Assembly: GCA_016874795.1 (NCBI GenBank)
Contig: VGTG01000055.1
Coordinates: 1-32,935, forward strand
Source of the DNA: Deltaproteobacteria bacterium
GTDB lineage: Bacteria; Desulfobacterota; Binatia; UBA12015
Length of the DNA stretch: 32,935 nt
Reading direction: 5' to 3'
This document shows positions 18,243-26,709 of the stretch, one piece after another; position 1 is the stretch's first letter; every line of letters starts with the position of its first letter. A model generated the notes under the pieces. That model was given only the letters and a program-made list of their open reading frames with translations, had not been told where the DNA came from and did no database searches. The position numbers were made by a program, and so were the translations under genes.

Positions 18243-19877
18243 TCAGGACCGCGGCGAGGCCAAGAGCGGATCGAACAGGACGCCGGGGTTCAGGATCCCG
18301 CGCGGATCGAGCGCAGCCTTCGCGGCGCGGAGCGCGCGCGCGAAGCCGTCGGGACGCTGGCGGTCGTACCACGGTCGGTGATCGCGGCCGACCGCGTGGT
18401 GGTGCGTGATCGTGCCGCCGAAGCGGAGCAGCGCCTCCGAAGCGGCCTCCTTGATCTCGCCCCACTGGGCGAGCTGCGAGCCGGCGCGTCCCGGGCCGAG
18501 GACCGTGTAGTAGGGCGCAGGTCCGTCGGGGTAGACGTGCGTGAACCGGCACGTGACCGAGCCGGCGCCGCACACGCGCTTCAGTGCATCCTGCACCGCG
18601 GCGGTGATGCCCGCGTGCAGCTCCGGGAAGCGGTCCCACGTCGTCGCGGTCTCGAACGTCTCGCTCACCATGCCGATCGCGGTGAGCGCGTCGCGCACGT
18701 ACGGGCCGTCGAGGAAGGCCTTCCGCCACGCGCCAACGGCGCCTTCACGTGCGCCCGCCGTGTCGGCGCGCGTCTCGCCCGCGCCTTCGGGGGCGTCTCC
18801 GCCGTGGTCGCGGCAGATCTCGAGCGCGCGCCGCATGCGCGATGCAGGATCGTGGTCCGCGGACTCGAAGCCGAGGACGAGCACCGACTCCGCACCGGAG
18901 CCCGCGCCCGAGTTCGCCGCTTCTCCCGCGTCGAGGAGACGGCAGTTGCTCGGATGGAGACCGCTCTGGGAGAGAGCGCGCACGCACTCTGCCGCTGCGA
19001 GGAAGTCCGCGAAGCGCACGGACGCGGAGGCGCGACGATCCGGCCGGTCCTGCAGGCGCATCCACGCTTCCGTGACGATGCCGAGCGTCCCCTCGGAGCC
19101 GATGAAGAGACGATCGGGGCTCGGTCCCGCTCCCGATCCCGGAAGCCGGCGCGACTCGATCGTCCCCGTCGGCGTCACGACGCGGAGCGACTCCACGAAC
19201 TCGTCGATGTGTGTGTAGAGCGTCGCGAAGTGCCCGCCCGAGCGCGTCGCGATCCAGCCGCCGAGCGTGCTGAGCTCGAACGACTGCGGGAAGTGGCGCA
19301 GCGTGAGCCCGTGCGTCCGGAGCTGGTCCTCGAGAGACGGCCCGAGCACGCCGGCCTGGATCCGCGCGGCCCGCGAGGTTCGGTCGATCTCGAGAACGCG
19401 GTCGAGCCGGCCGAGGTCGATCGAGACGACGGGGCGAGAATCGCTCTCGGGCGCCTCGATGCCGCCGACGACGCTCGAGCCGCCGCCGTACGGGATCGCG
19501 ATGAGGTTCGCGCCGTCGCACCACTCGAGCACCGAGACCACCTCCGCCTCGTCGCGCGGGAAAGCGACGACGTCGGGCGGATGCGAGAAGTCGCGGTCGA
19601 GCGCGCGCACGACGTCGCGGAACGACTTCCCGTAGGTGTGGCCGGCACGGGTCTCCGCTTCGGTCGAGCAGCTCGCGGCGAGAGAGGCGGGCGGCTGGAC
19701 GCGTGGCGCGCGGAGCGCGATCTCGTCGATGGAGGGCGGCGTGCGCGGCGCGCCGAGACCTTTGCCGAAGCGCGCCGCGAGCGCTTCCGCGAGCTTCTTC
19801 ACCTGGTCCGGGGTCGGACCCTGTCCCTCCCAGCCCCAGCCCCAGAATTTTCGCCTCGCCGCCGATCCGGTGCTCAT
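18243..19877 (-). CDS. FAD-binding oxidase, alkyldihydroxyacetonephosphate-synthase-like
   Basis: This 544-residue flavoprotein of the VAO/FAD_binding_4 class resembles alkylglycerone-phosphate synthase, which swaps the acyl chain of acyl-DHAP for a fatty alcohol and so creates the ether bond of ether lipids. Features are an N-terminal FWGWGWEGQ motif, the FAD pyrophosphate loop PYGGGSSVVGG (129-139), LSTLGGWIATRSGGHFATLY, FIGSEGTLGIVTEAWMRLQ and the histidine motif THHHAVGRDHRPWY (His492-494) typical of AGPS. GAGAAG lies 5 bp before the ATG. The related lactate/glycolate oxidases lack the HHH motif in this context, so AGPS-like is favoured, but substrate proof is absent. It is divergent from the PTS-IIA gene. 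Confidence 0.85.
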   Translation of the reverse strand: MSTGSAARRKFWGWGWEGQGPTPDQVKKLAEALAARFGKGLGAPRTPPSIDEIALRAPRVQPPASLAASCSTEAETRAGHTYGKSFRDVVRALDRDFSHPPDVVAFPRDEAEVVSVLEWCDGANLIAIPYGGGSSVVGGIEAPESDSRPVVSIDLGRLDRVLEIDRTSRAARIQAGVLGPSLEDQLRTHGLTLRHFPQSFELSTLGGWIATRSGGHFATLYTHIDEFVESLRVVTPTGTIESRRLPGSGAGPSPDRLFIGSEGTLGIVTEAWMRLQDRPDRRASASVRFADFLAAAECVRALSQSGLHPSNCRLLDAGEAANSGAGSGAESVLVLGFESADHDPASRMRRALEICRDHGGDAPEGAGETRADTAGAREGAVGAWRKAFLDGPYVRDALTAIGMVSETFETATTWDRFPELHAGITAAVQDALKRVCGAGSVTCRFTHVYPDGPAPYYTVLGPGRAGSQLAQWGEIKEAASEALLRFGGTITHHHAVGRDHRPWYDRQRPDGFARALRAAKAALDPRGILNPGVLFDPLLASPRS

Positions 19878-19965
19878 GCGGGCTTCTCGCGCTTCACATG
19901 GCGAGGCGCAAGAACCCCCGGTGCCCTCGACGGGTGGACCCTTCTCTCGCTAGAGAAACCAGGCG

Positions 19966-20796
19966 ATGGAGCTGACGAAGCACGTACCGAAGCGAGCGAT
20001 CCGGCCCACCCTCGTCGCGACCGGCAAGGTCGACGTCCTGCGCGAGCTCGTCGACGCTCTGCTCACCGGCGAGGAGGAGGAGCTGCGCGTCCCCGTCCTG
20101 GAGCAAGTCGTGAGCCGCGAGTCGCTCGAATCGACGGCGCTCGGCCACGGCATCGCGCTGCCGCACGCGCGCGTGCGCGGCCTGGACGACCTCGTCTGCG
20201 CGATCGGCGTCAGCAAGAAGGGCATCGACTTCCGCGCCGTCGACCAGGCGAAGGTGCACATCGTCGTCTTGATGCTCTATCCGCCGAGCAAGCAGAGCGT
20301 CTACCTGAACTTCGTCGCCGGCGTCGTCCGGGCGCTGCACAGGCCGGAGCGCGCGAAGGCGGTCCGCGATGCGGGCGACGCGGCGGGGATCCTGTCGGTC
20401 TTCGAGGAGGCGGCGCACGAGACGCATCACGCCGAGCGCGCGGCGGTCGGCGAGAAGGCGGGGGTCGAAAAGCTCGAGGCGGACGGGATCGCGGGGACGG
20501 AGCTCTTCCTTCTGGCTCGGCTCGAGCTCTACCGCGACATGATGGACGGCTCCGCGCGCGGCAAGGCGGAGATCGAGCGGCGCGTCGCCGACATCCGCTC
20601 GCTCGTGAGCAAGCGCGTTCTCGCGCACTACGATCGGCTGTGCCGCCGCGGCGGCGCCGCTCTCGTGACCGTCGAGGGCGGCATCTGCCAGGGCTGCCTC
20701 GTCAAGCTGCCGTCGCAGCTCGCGCAGAAGATCCGCAAGGAGACGGACACCGTCGCCACCTGCGGCCACTGCAACCGCTTCTTGTATCCGTTGTAA
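19966..20796 (+). CDS. PTS EIIA type-2 domain fused to a C4 zinc ribbon
   Basis: This is a 276-residue fusion. Residues ~10-150 form a PtsN/fructose-type EIIA domain; ESTALGHGIALPHARV carries the phospho-accepting His67. Residues ~150-220 are charged helix (probably coiled coil). The C-terminus is a zinc ribbon: GGICQGCLVKLPSQ and TCGHCNRFLYP with Cys241, 244, 266 and 269, like the C4-type ribbon (zf-RING_7) of CdsZ-like proteins. No EIIB/EIIC or other sugar-PTS gene is near, so a regulatory PTS role is more likely than transport. The zinc ribbon may bind nucleic acid or protein. A small inverted repeat (TTCTCT/AGAGAA, 19942-19957) sits just upstream of the start. The stop codon abuts an 82-bp palindrome. 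Confidence 0.88.
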   Translation: MELTKHVPKRAIRPTLVATGKVDVLRELVDALLTGEEEELRVPVLEQVVSRESLESTALGHGIALPHARVRGLDDLVCAIGVSKKGIDFRAVDQAKVHIVVLMLYPPSKQSVYLNFVAGVVRALHRPERAKAVRDAGDAAGILSVFEEAAHETHHAERAAVGEKAGVEKLEADGIAGTELFLLARLELYRDMMDGSARGKAEIERRVADIRSLVSKRVLAHYDRLCRRGGAALVTVEGGICQGCLVKLPSQLAQKIRKETDTVATCGHCNRFLYPL

Positions 20797-20878
20797 GGGG
20801 TCCGGTTCGTTAGGGCGCATCTGCACCCAGGCTCGTCCGGCAGCCTGGGTGCAGATGCGCCCTAACGAACCGGACCCC
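20797..20878. repeat. 82-bp perfect palindrome (37-bp arms, 8-nt loop)
   Basis: The arms 20797-20833 and 20842-20878 are perfectly complementary, and the loop is CGTCCGGC. It begins at the base after the TAA of the PTS-IIA gene and ends one base before the stop codon of the convergent CFA methyltransferase gene. Neither side carries a T-tract, so it is not a standard intrinsic terminator, although the very stable hairpin could stop or protect transcripts from both sides. Each arm holds its own sub-palindrome (GGGCGCATCTGCACCC type). Perfect arms of this length suggest a recently acquired or conversion-maintained repeat. Confidence 0.9.
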
Positions 20879-20879
20879 C

Positions 20880-21803
20880 TCAGCTGGCGCGGCGGAGGGG
20901 GGTGCCCTCGAAGGGGTGGTAGATCTCCTCGCGGGTCGTGGGGACGACCGCGGCCTTCGGATCCGCGCTCGCGACCAGCACCTGGTGCAGGTTGATCGAG
21001 TTCTGCTCGAAGTTGACCGACGACGAGTGCAGGTAGAGGAGCCACGTCCGGTACTTCCGCTCGCCGACGAGCGCGATCGCGTCGCGCTCGCGCGCCTTCA
21101 AGCGGAGCGCCCAGTGCATGCACGTGCGCGCGTAGTGCGCGCGCAGGCTCTCCACGTCGAGGATCTCGAAGCGCTGCTCTTCCATCGCCTCGGTGATGTG
21201 GCTCACGTGCGTCAGCTCGCCGTTCGGGAAGACGTTCTCGATCAGGAAGTCCCACTGCGGCGTCCGCTTCCAGTGACGATGGCGCGTGATCCCGTGGTTC
21301 AAGAAGAGGCCGCCCGGCTTCAGGAGACCGTGCACCTCGGAGAAGAAGGCCGGGTAGTTCGCGGTGCCGACGTGCTCGATGATGCCGATCGCCGAGACCT
21401 TGTCGAACGGGCCCTCGCCGACGAGGTCGCGGTAGTCGCGATGCTCGACGCGGCAGACGTCCTGCAGCCGCTCGCGCGCGATCCACTCGTTCGCGTACGC
21501 AACCTGCTGCGAGGACAGTGTCACGCCCCGCGCGCACACGCCGTAGTGCTTCGCCGCCCAGATCGCGAGGCTGCCCCACCCGCAGCCGATGTCGAGGAAC
21601 GTCTCTCCCGGGTGGAGACGAAGCTTCCGGCAAACGAGATCGAGCTTGTCCGCCTGCGCTTCCTCGAGCGATCCCTCGGGATCGCGATAGTACGCGCACG
21701 TGTAGACCATCAGCGGGTCGAGGAAGAGCTGGTAGAACTCGTTGGAGAGGTCGTAGTGGTGCTCGATCGCGCTTCGGTCGAGCGTCCGACGGTCCTGCAT
21801 CAT
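20880..21803 (-). CDS. Cyclopropane-fatty-acid-synthase-type methyltransferase lacking the N-terminal domain
   Basis: This 307-residue SAM methyltransferase adds a carbon to unsaturated acyl chains of membrane phospholipids. It begins directly at the catalytic domain (SAIEHHYDLSNEFYQLFLDP) and has SAM motif FLDIGCGWGSLAIWAAKHYG, GIIEHVG, LLKPGGLFLNHGI and FPNGELTHVSHI. Cys36 (YTCAYY), Glu143, His170, Ile172 and Tyr224 align by eye with the E. coli Cfa bicarbonate-site residues Cys139, Glu239, His266, Ile268 and Tyr317, as I recall them. E. coli Cfa has about 110 more N-terminal residues; here that part is a separate gene (22961-23311). The start is ATG 21803, preceded by GGAGGTGA. It is last in a three-gene operon, 20 bp after the GGR-like gene. 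The product could be a cyclopropane or a methylene/methyl branch. Confidence 0.92.
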   Translation of the reverse strand: MMQDRRTLDRSAIEHHYDLSNEFYQLFLDPLMVYTCAYYRDPEGSLEEAQADKLDLVCRKLRLHPGETFLDIGCGWGSLAIWAAKHYGVCARGVTLSSQQVAYANEWIARERLQDVCRVEHRDYRDLVGEGPFDKVSAIGIIEHVGTANYPAFFSEVHGLLKPGGLFLNHGITRHRHWKRTPQWDFLIENVFPNGELTHVSHITEAMEEQRFEILDVESLRAHYARTCMHWALRLKARERDAIALVGERKYRTWLLYLHSSSVNFEQNSINLHQVLVASADPKAAVVPTTREEIYHPFEGTPLRRAS

Positions 21804-21823
21804 GGCTTCACCTCCCGCCGCCC

Positions 21824-22957
21824 TCAGCCCATGCCGAAGGCGCCTTCGAAGATCATCCGCCGGCGCAGGACGGGCGTCCGGCAGATGGTACGTGCGACGT
21901 TCTCGGTGACCCATCGCGGCGCGAGATCGACGAGCCGGCCGAGCAGGCCAGGCTCGCCCGTTCCGTAGAGATCCATGAGCGTCTCGGCGTAGCGCGCGGC
22001 GGCGCGCGCGTCTCTCGCGAGGACGGCTTCGGCGGCGGCGCGCGCGCTCTGCACCGCGGGACCGATGCCTTCGCCGCTCACGCCGCGCGCGAGACCGGCG
22101 GCGTCGCCGACGAGGAAGAAGCCGTCGCCGGAAACGCGCCGCGGACGCGTCACGTGGATCGCGTAGGCGTGCCCGCGGAACGGCTCGAGCGCGAGATCCG
22201 CGGGGAGACGTCCGTCCGCGCGCAGCCGCTCGACCATCGCGTCGCAGCGCCGGTGCAGGTCGTTCCCGCCGCCGTCGCCCATGCAGCCGATGCCGAGGTT
22301 CAGGAAATCACCCTTCGTGAAGAACCAGCCGTAGCCGCGGAAGTCGGGCTCGGCGAAGAGCTCGGGCGTGCCGTGTCGCGCGGTGAGCTCGCGGAGGCGC
22401 TCCGTGCCGAGCCGCGTCTCGCTCTCTCGCGCGACCACGACCGCTTCCTCCTGTGACACCTCGCCGAAGGCGCGCGCGACCGGGCAGTGGTGTCCGCCCG
22501 CGCCGATCACGACGGCCGCTTCGAGCGTCGCCTCGCCGGCCTGGACGACGGTCTTCGTCCCCTGCCGCACGATCGCCTGCACGCGCGTTCCCTCGCGGAT
22601 CACGGCACCCGCGGCCTCGGCGCGGCGCAGCAGATGGTCGTCGAACTCCTTCCGGATGATTCCGTAGCTGACGGTGCGCGGCCAGCGCGTCTCGTGCACC
22701 TCGCCGTCGACCTCGAGCGTCGCCTCCTGGAACGGCTGGATCGTGCACGGGTAGTCCGCGGGATCGATCTCCAGAGCGCGCCAGACGGTCGGCGTCACCC
22801 ACCCGGCGCAGAGCTTGACGCGCGGAAAGCGCGCGGCGTCGAGCACCAGCACGCGCGCTCCGTCGCGAGCGAGGCTCCACGCGGCGGTCGAGCCGCCCGG
22901 GCCGCCGCCGACGACGATCGCGTCCCAGGAGCTCGGGCTGTCGCTCGTTCCGGACAC
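21824..22957 (-). CDS. Geranylgeranyl-reductase-family FAD-dependent oxidoreductase
   Basis: This 377-residue flavoprotein has the N-terminal dinucleotide fold VVGGGPGGSTAAWSLA (GGGPGG at 17-22), a conserved LCAGWVTP, and the second FAD motif FFLVGDAAGLARGVSGEGIGPAVQSA. That last motif is typical of the GGR/PHBH-like branch. GGR enzymes reduce isolated carbon-carbon double bonds in isoprenoid chains and lipids. Position gives a clue: it lies between the N-domain and the methyltransferase domain of a split CFA synthase, with gaps of 3 and 20 bp. A role in reducing or otherwise modifying the methylated acyl chain is plausible but inferred. The GTG start follows TGAGGG of the upstream gene. A halogenase or hydroxylase role is less likely, but the fold is shared. 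Confidence 0.87.
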   Translation of the reverse strand: MSGTSDSPSSWDAIVVGGGPGGSTAAWSLARDGARVLVLDAARFPRVKLCAGWVTPTVWRALEIDPADYPCTIQPFQEATLEVDGEVHETRWPRTVSYGIIRKEFDDHLLRRAEAAGAVIREGTRVQAIVRQGTKTVVQAGEATLEAAVVIGAGGHHCPVARAFGEVSQEEAVVVARESETRLGTERLRELTARHGTPELFAEPDFRGYGWFFTKGDFLNLGIGCMGDGGGNDLHRRCDAMVERLRADGRLPADLALEPFRGHAYAIHVTRPRRVSGDGFFLVGDAAGLARGVSGEGIGPAVQSARAAAEAVLARDARAAARYAETLMDLYGTGEPGLLGRLVDLAPRWVTENVARTICRTPVLRRRMIFEGAFGMG

Positions 22958-22960
22958 CCC

Positions 22961-23311
22961 TCAGACCTGCCGCAGCTCCCGCCAGATCGCGAGCTTGTCG
23001 CGCCAGCGGAGCGTCACGTCCTCGAGCTGGTTCGCGATGCGCAGGCACGCGAACAGATCGCCTTCGACGTCGACGCGGTTGTCGGCGAAGGCCTCGGCCA
23101 TCGCCTTCGTGTTCTGCGTCGCGAAGGCCTGGCGGAACGTGTCGCGATCGCGGATGACGATCGTGAACGAGCCGTCGGGTGCACCGACCGCTCCCTCGCT
23201 GCCGTCCCAGAGGCGGTAGCGGATCCCCGGACGAACCGGTCCGAAGATGCGCTCGAGCACCGCCGCAGCCGCGTCCACGCTGCCGTCCACTCGGTTCCCT
23301 GGAGACTCCAT
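22961..23311 (-). CDS. Stand-alone CFA-synthase N-terminal-domain protein
   Basis: This 116-residue protein has [28 protein letters not shown] and [19 protein letters not shown]. That pattern (R-L-W-D-G, an I/V-strand, then A-x-x-x-D/G-x-x-D-V-E-G-D-L) is the lipid-binding N-terminal domain of many CFA synthases, which the methyltransferase gene of this operon lacks. It probably complements the methyltransferase in trans. The ATG at 23311 has GGAG about 11 bp upstream; the open frame extends a further 38 codons upstream but without family similarity. It is first in the operon and divergent from ettA across 158 bp. The SCP2 fold was considered, but the V-E-G-D-L motif favours CFA. Confidence 0.75.
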   Translation of the reverse strand: MESPGNRVDGSVDAAAAVLERIFGPVRPGIRYRLWDGSEGAVGAPDGSFTIVIRDRDTFRQAFATQNTKAMAEAFADNRVDVEGDLFACLRIANQLEDVTLRWRDKLAIWRELRQV

Positions 23312-23458
23312 CAGGCGTCTTTCTCCATCGAGCGGCGACCGCAGGCCGCCGCTCTCTACGACCGCCGTTTGGGGCGCGACGCCGGTCTGGTACACAAACA
23401 TTCTACCGCACCTCGAAGGGCCCATTCAAACGTTCGGCCGGCGAGCGGCAACGGCGGC

Positions 23459-23463
23459 AGGAG
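23459..23463 (+). promoter_or_regulatory. Ribosome binding site that sets the ettA TTG start
   Basis: AGGAG lies 6 bp before a TTG at 23470, and the protein from there aligns with EttA from its first residues ([20 protein letters not shown]). The frame is open a further 97 codons upstream, without similarity. This decides a rare TTG start. Confidence 0.75.
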
Positions 23464-23469
23464 AAGCGA

Positions 23470-25146
<1,677 letters not shown>

Positions 25147-25167
25147 CCGGAGCGGCGAGGGGAGGGG

Positions 25168-26709
25168 ATGGACGAGAAGGCCCTCAACGCGTGCCGGACG
25201 GCCTTCGCGGACGCGGGGCCCGCGGTGACGCTCGGCGCGCCGCTGCACGGAGGTTCCTGCGCACCGGAGCCGCTGGTGCGGATCCCGCTCGCGATGATGA
25301 ACCGGCACGGTCTCATCGCGGGCGCGACGGGCACGGGGAAGACGAAGACGCTGCAGCTCCTCGCGGAGCAGCTCTCCGCCGCGGGAGTGCCGGTGTTCCT
25401 GGCCGACCTGAAGGGCGACCTTTCCGGTCTCGGCGCGGCCGGCGAGGCGGACGAGCGCGTCGCGAAGCGCGCCGGCGAGACAGGCTGGGCCTGGCGCCCC
25501 TCGCCGTTCCCGATCGAGCTCCTGAGCTTGACGGGCGCCCGCGGCGCGCAGCTCCGCGCGACGGTGTCGTCTTTCGGGCCGCTCCTCCTCGCGAAGGTCC
25601 TGCGGCTGAACGAGACGCAGGCGAGCGTCCTGGCACTCGTGTTCAAGCTCTGCGACGACCGCGACCTCGAGCTCCTCGACTTCGCGGACCTGCGCGCCGT
25701 GCTGCAGTTCCTGACGGGACCCGGCGCGGACGAGCTCGCGAGCTACGGCGGCATCTCGAAGCAGAGCGTCGGCGTCCTCTTCCGCAAGATGGTCGAGCTC
25801 GAGCAGCAGGGTGCTTCCGCGTTCTTCGGCGAGCCCGAGTTCGATCTCGGCGACCTGATGCAGGTCGAGCGAGACGGCCGCGGTCTCGTCAGCGTGCTCG
25901 AGCTCTCCGACGTGCAGGACAAGCCGGCGCTCTTCTCGACCTTCCTGATGTGGATGCTGGCGCGGCTCTACAACGAGCTCCCCGAGGTCGGCGACCTCGA
26001 GAAGCCGAAGCTCGTCTTCTTCTTCGACGAGGCGCACCTCCTCTTCGACGATGCGAGCAAGGCGTTTCTCGAGCAGGTCGAGCAGGTGGCGCGGCTGATC
26101 CGCTCGAAGGGCGTCGGTGTCTTCTTCGTCACGCAGACGCCGAAGGACGTGCCGGAGGGCGTCCTCGCGCAGCTCGGCCACCGCGTGCAGCACGCGCTCC
26201 GCGCGTTCACGCCGAACGACCAGAAGGCACTCCGCGCGACCGTGCGGACGTTCCCGAACAGCGACCTCTACGATCTCGAGGAGACCCTGACGACGCTCGG
26301 GATCGGCGAGGCGCTCGTGACCGTGCTGTCCGCGCGCGGCGTGCCGTCGCCGCCGTTCGCGACGCGTCTCGTGCCGCCGTCGTCGCGGATGGCGCCGTTG
26401 ACGGAGGCCGAGGTGCAGCAGCGCCTCGCCTCGTCGCCGCAGGTGAAGCGCTATCGCGAGGCGATCGATCGCGAGAGCGCCGAGGAGAAGCTCGCTGCCG
26501 AGCTCGCACCCGCGGGCGACGGAGAAGCCGTCCGACGAGGATCCGCCTCGAGCCGAGGGGGGAGCGCACGCGCGGCCGACCCCGGAACGCTCGAGCGCGT
26601 CCTTCGCTCACCGGTCACGCGCAGCGTCGCCGTCGCCGTCGCGGGCACGATCACGCGCGGGATCCTGGGCGCGATCCTCGGTCCGACGCGGCGGCGGTCG
26701 CGCCGATGA
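25168..26709 (+). CDS. HerA-like ATPase, DUF853 (YjgR) family
   Basis: This 513-residue P-loop ATPase of the FtsK/HerA class has Walker A GATGTGKTK (52-60) and FLADLKGDLSGL. Walker B is KLVFFFDEAHLLFDDA, and the VTQTPKDVPEGVLAQLGHRV and AFTPNDQKALRATV stretches are diagnostic for the DUF853 group. The C-terminal tail is a small Gly/Ala-rich helix (GTITRGILGAILG) as in YjgR. Its biological role is not established; DNA translocation or a hexameric motor role is inferred from HerA. No NurA-type nuclease gene is beside it. A strong purine-rich ribosome binding site (GAGGGGAGGGG) precedes the ATG. Its TGA overlaps the ATG of the RND gene (ATGA), so the two are translationally coupled. Confidence 0.93.
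   Translation: MDEKALNACRTAFADAGPAVTLGAPLHGGSCAPEPLVRIPLAMMNRHGLIAGATGTGKTKTLQLLAEQLSAAGVPVFLADLKGDLSGLGAAGEADERVAKRAGETGWAWRPSPFPIELLSLTGARGAQLRATVSSFGPLLLAKVLRLNETQASVLALVFKLCDDRDLELLDFADLRAVLQFLTGPGADELASYGGISKQSVGVLFRKMVELEQQGASAFFGEPEFDLGDLMQVERDGRGLVSVLELSDVQDKPALFSTFLMWMLARLYNELPEVGDLEKPKLVFFFDEAHLLFDDASKAFLEQVEQVARLIRSKGVGVFFVTQTPKDVPEGVLAQLGHRVQHALRAFTPNDQKALRATVRTFPNSDLYDLEETLTTLGIGEALVTVLSARGVPSPPFATRLVPPSSRMAPLTEAEVQQRLASSPQVKRYREAIDRESAEEKLAAELAPAGDGEAVRRGSASSRGGSARAADPGTLERVLRSPVTRSVAVAVAGTITRGILGAILGPTRRRSRR

Noticed and set aside
20797-20878. Palindrome as a classical rho-independent terminator
   Set aside because: No T-tract follows the stem on either strand, and a 37-bp perfect stem is far longer than usual. 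It is kept as a repeat with a possible 3'-end role.
23312-23469. Sigma-70 promoter for ettA (TTGGGG near 23369 with TACACA 16 bp on)
   Set aside because: Both boxes are poor matches and the spacing is short. Divergent promoters must lie here, but I cannot place them.
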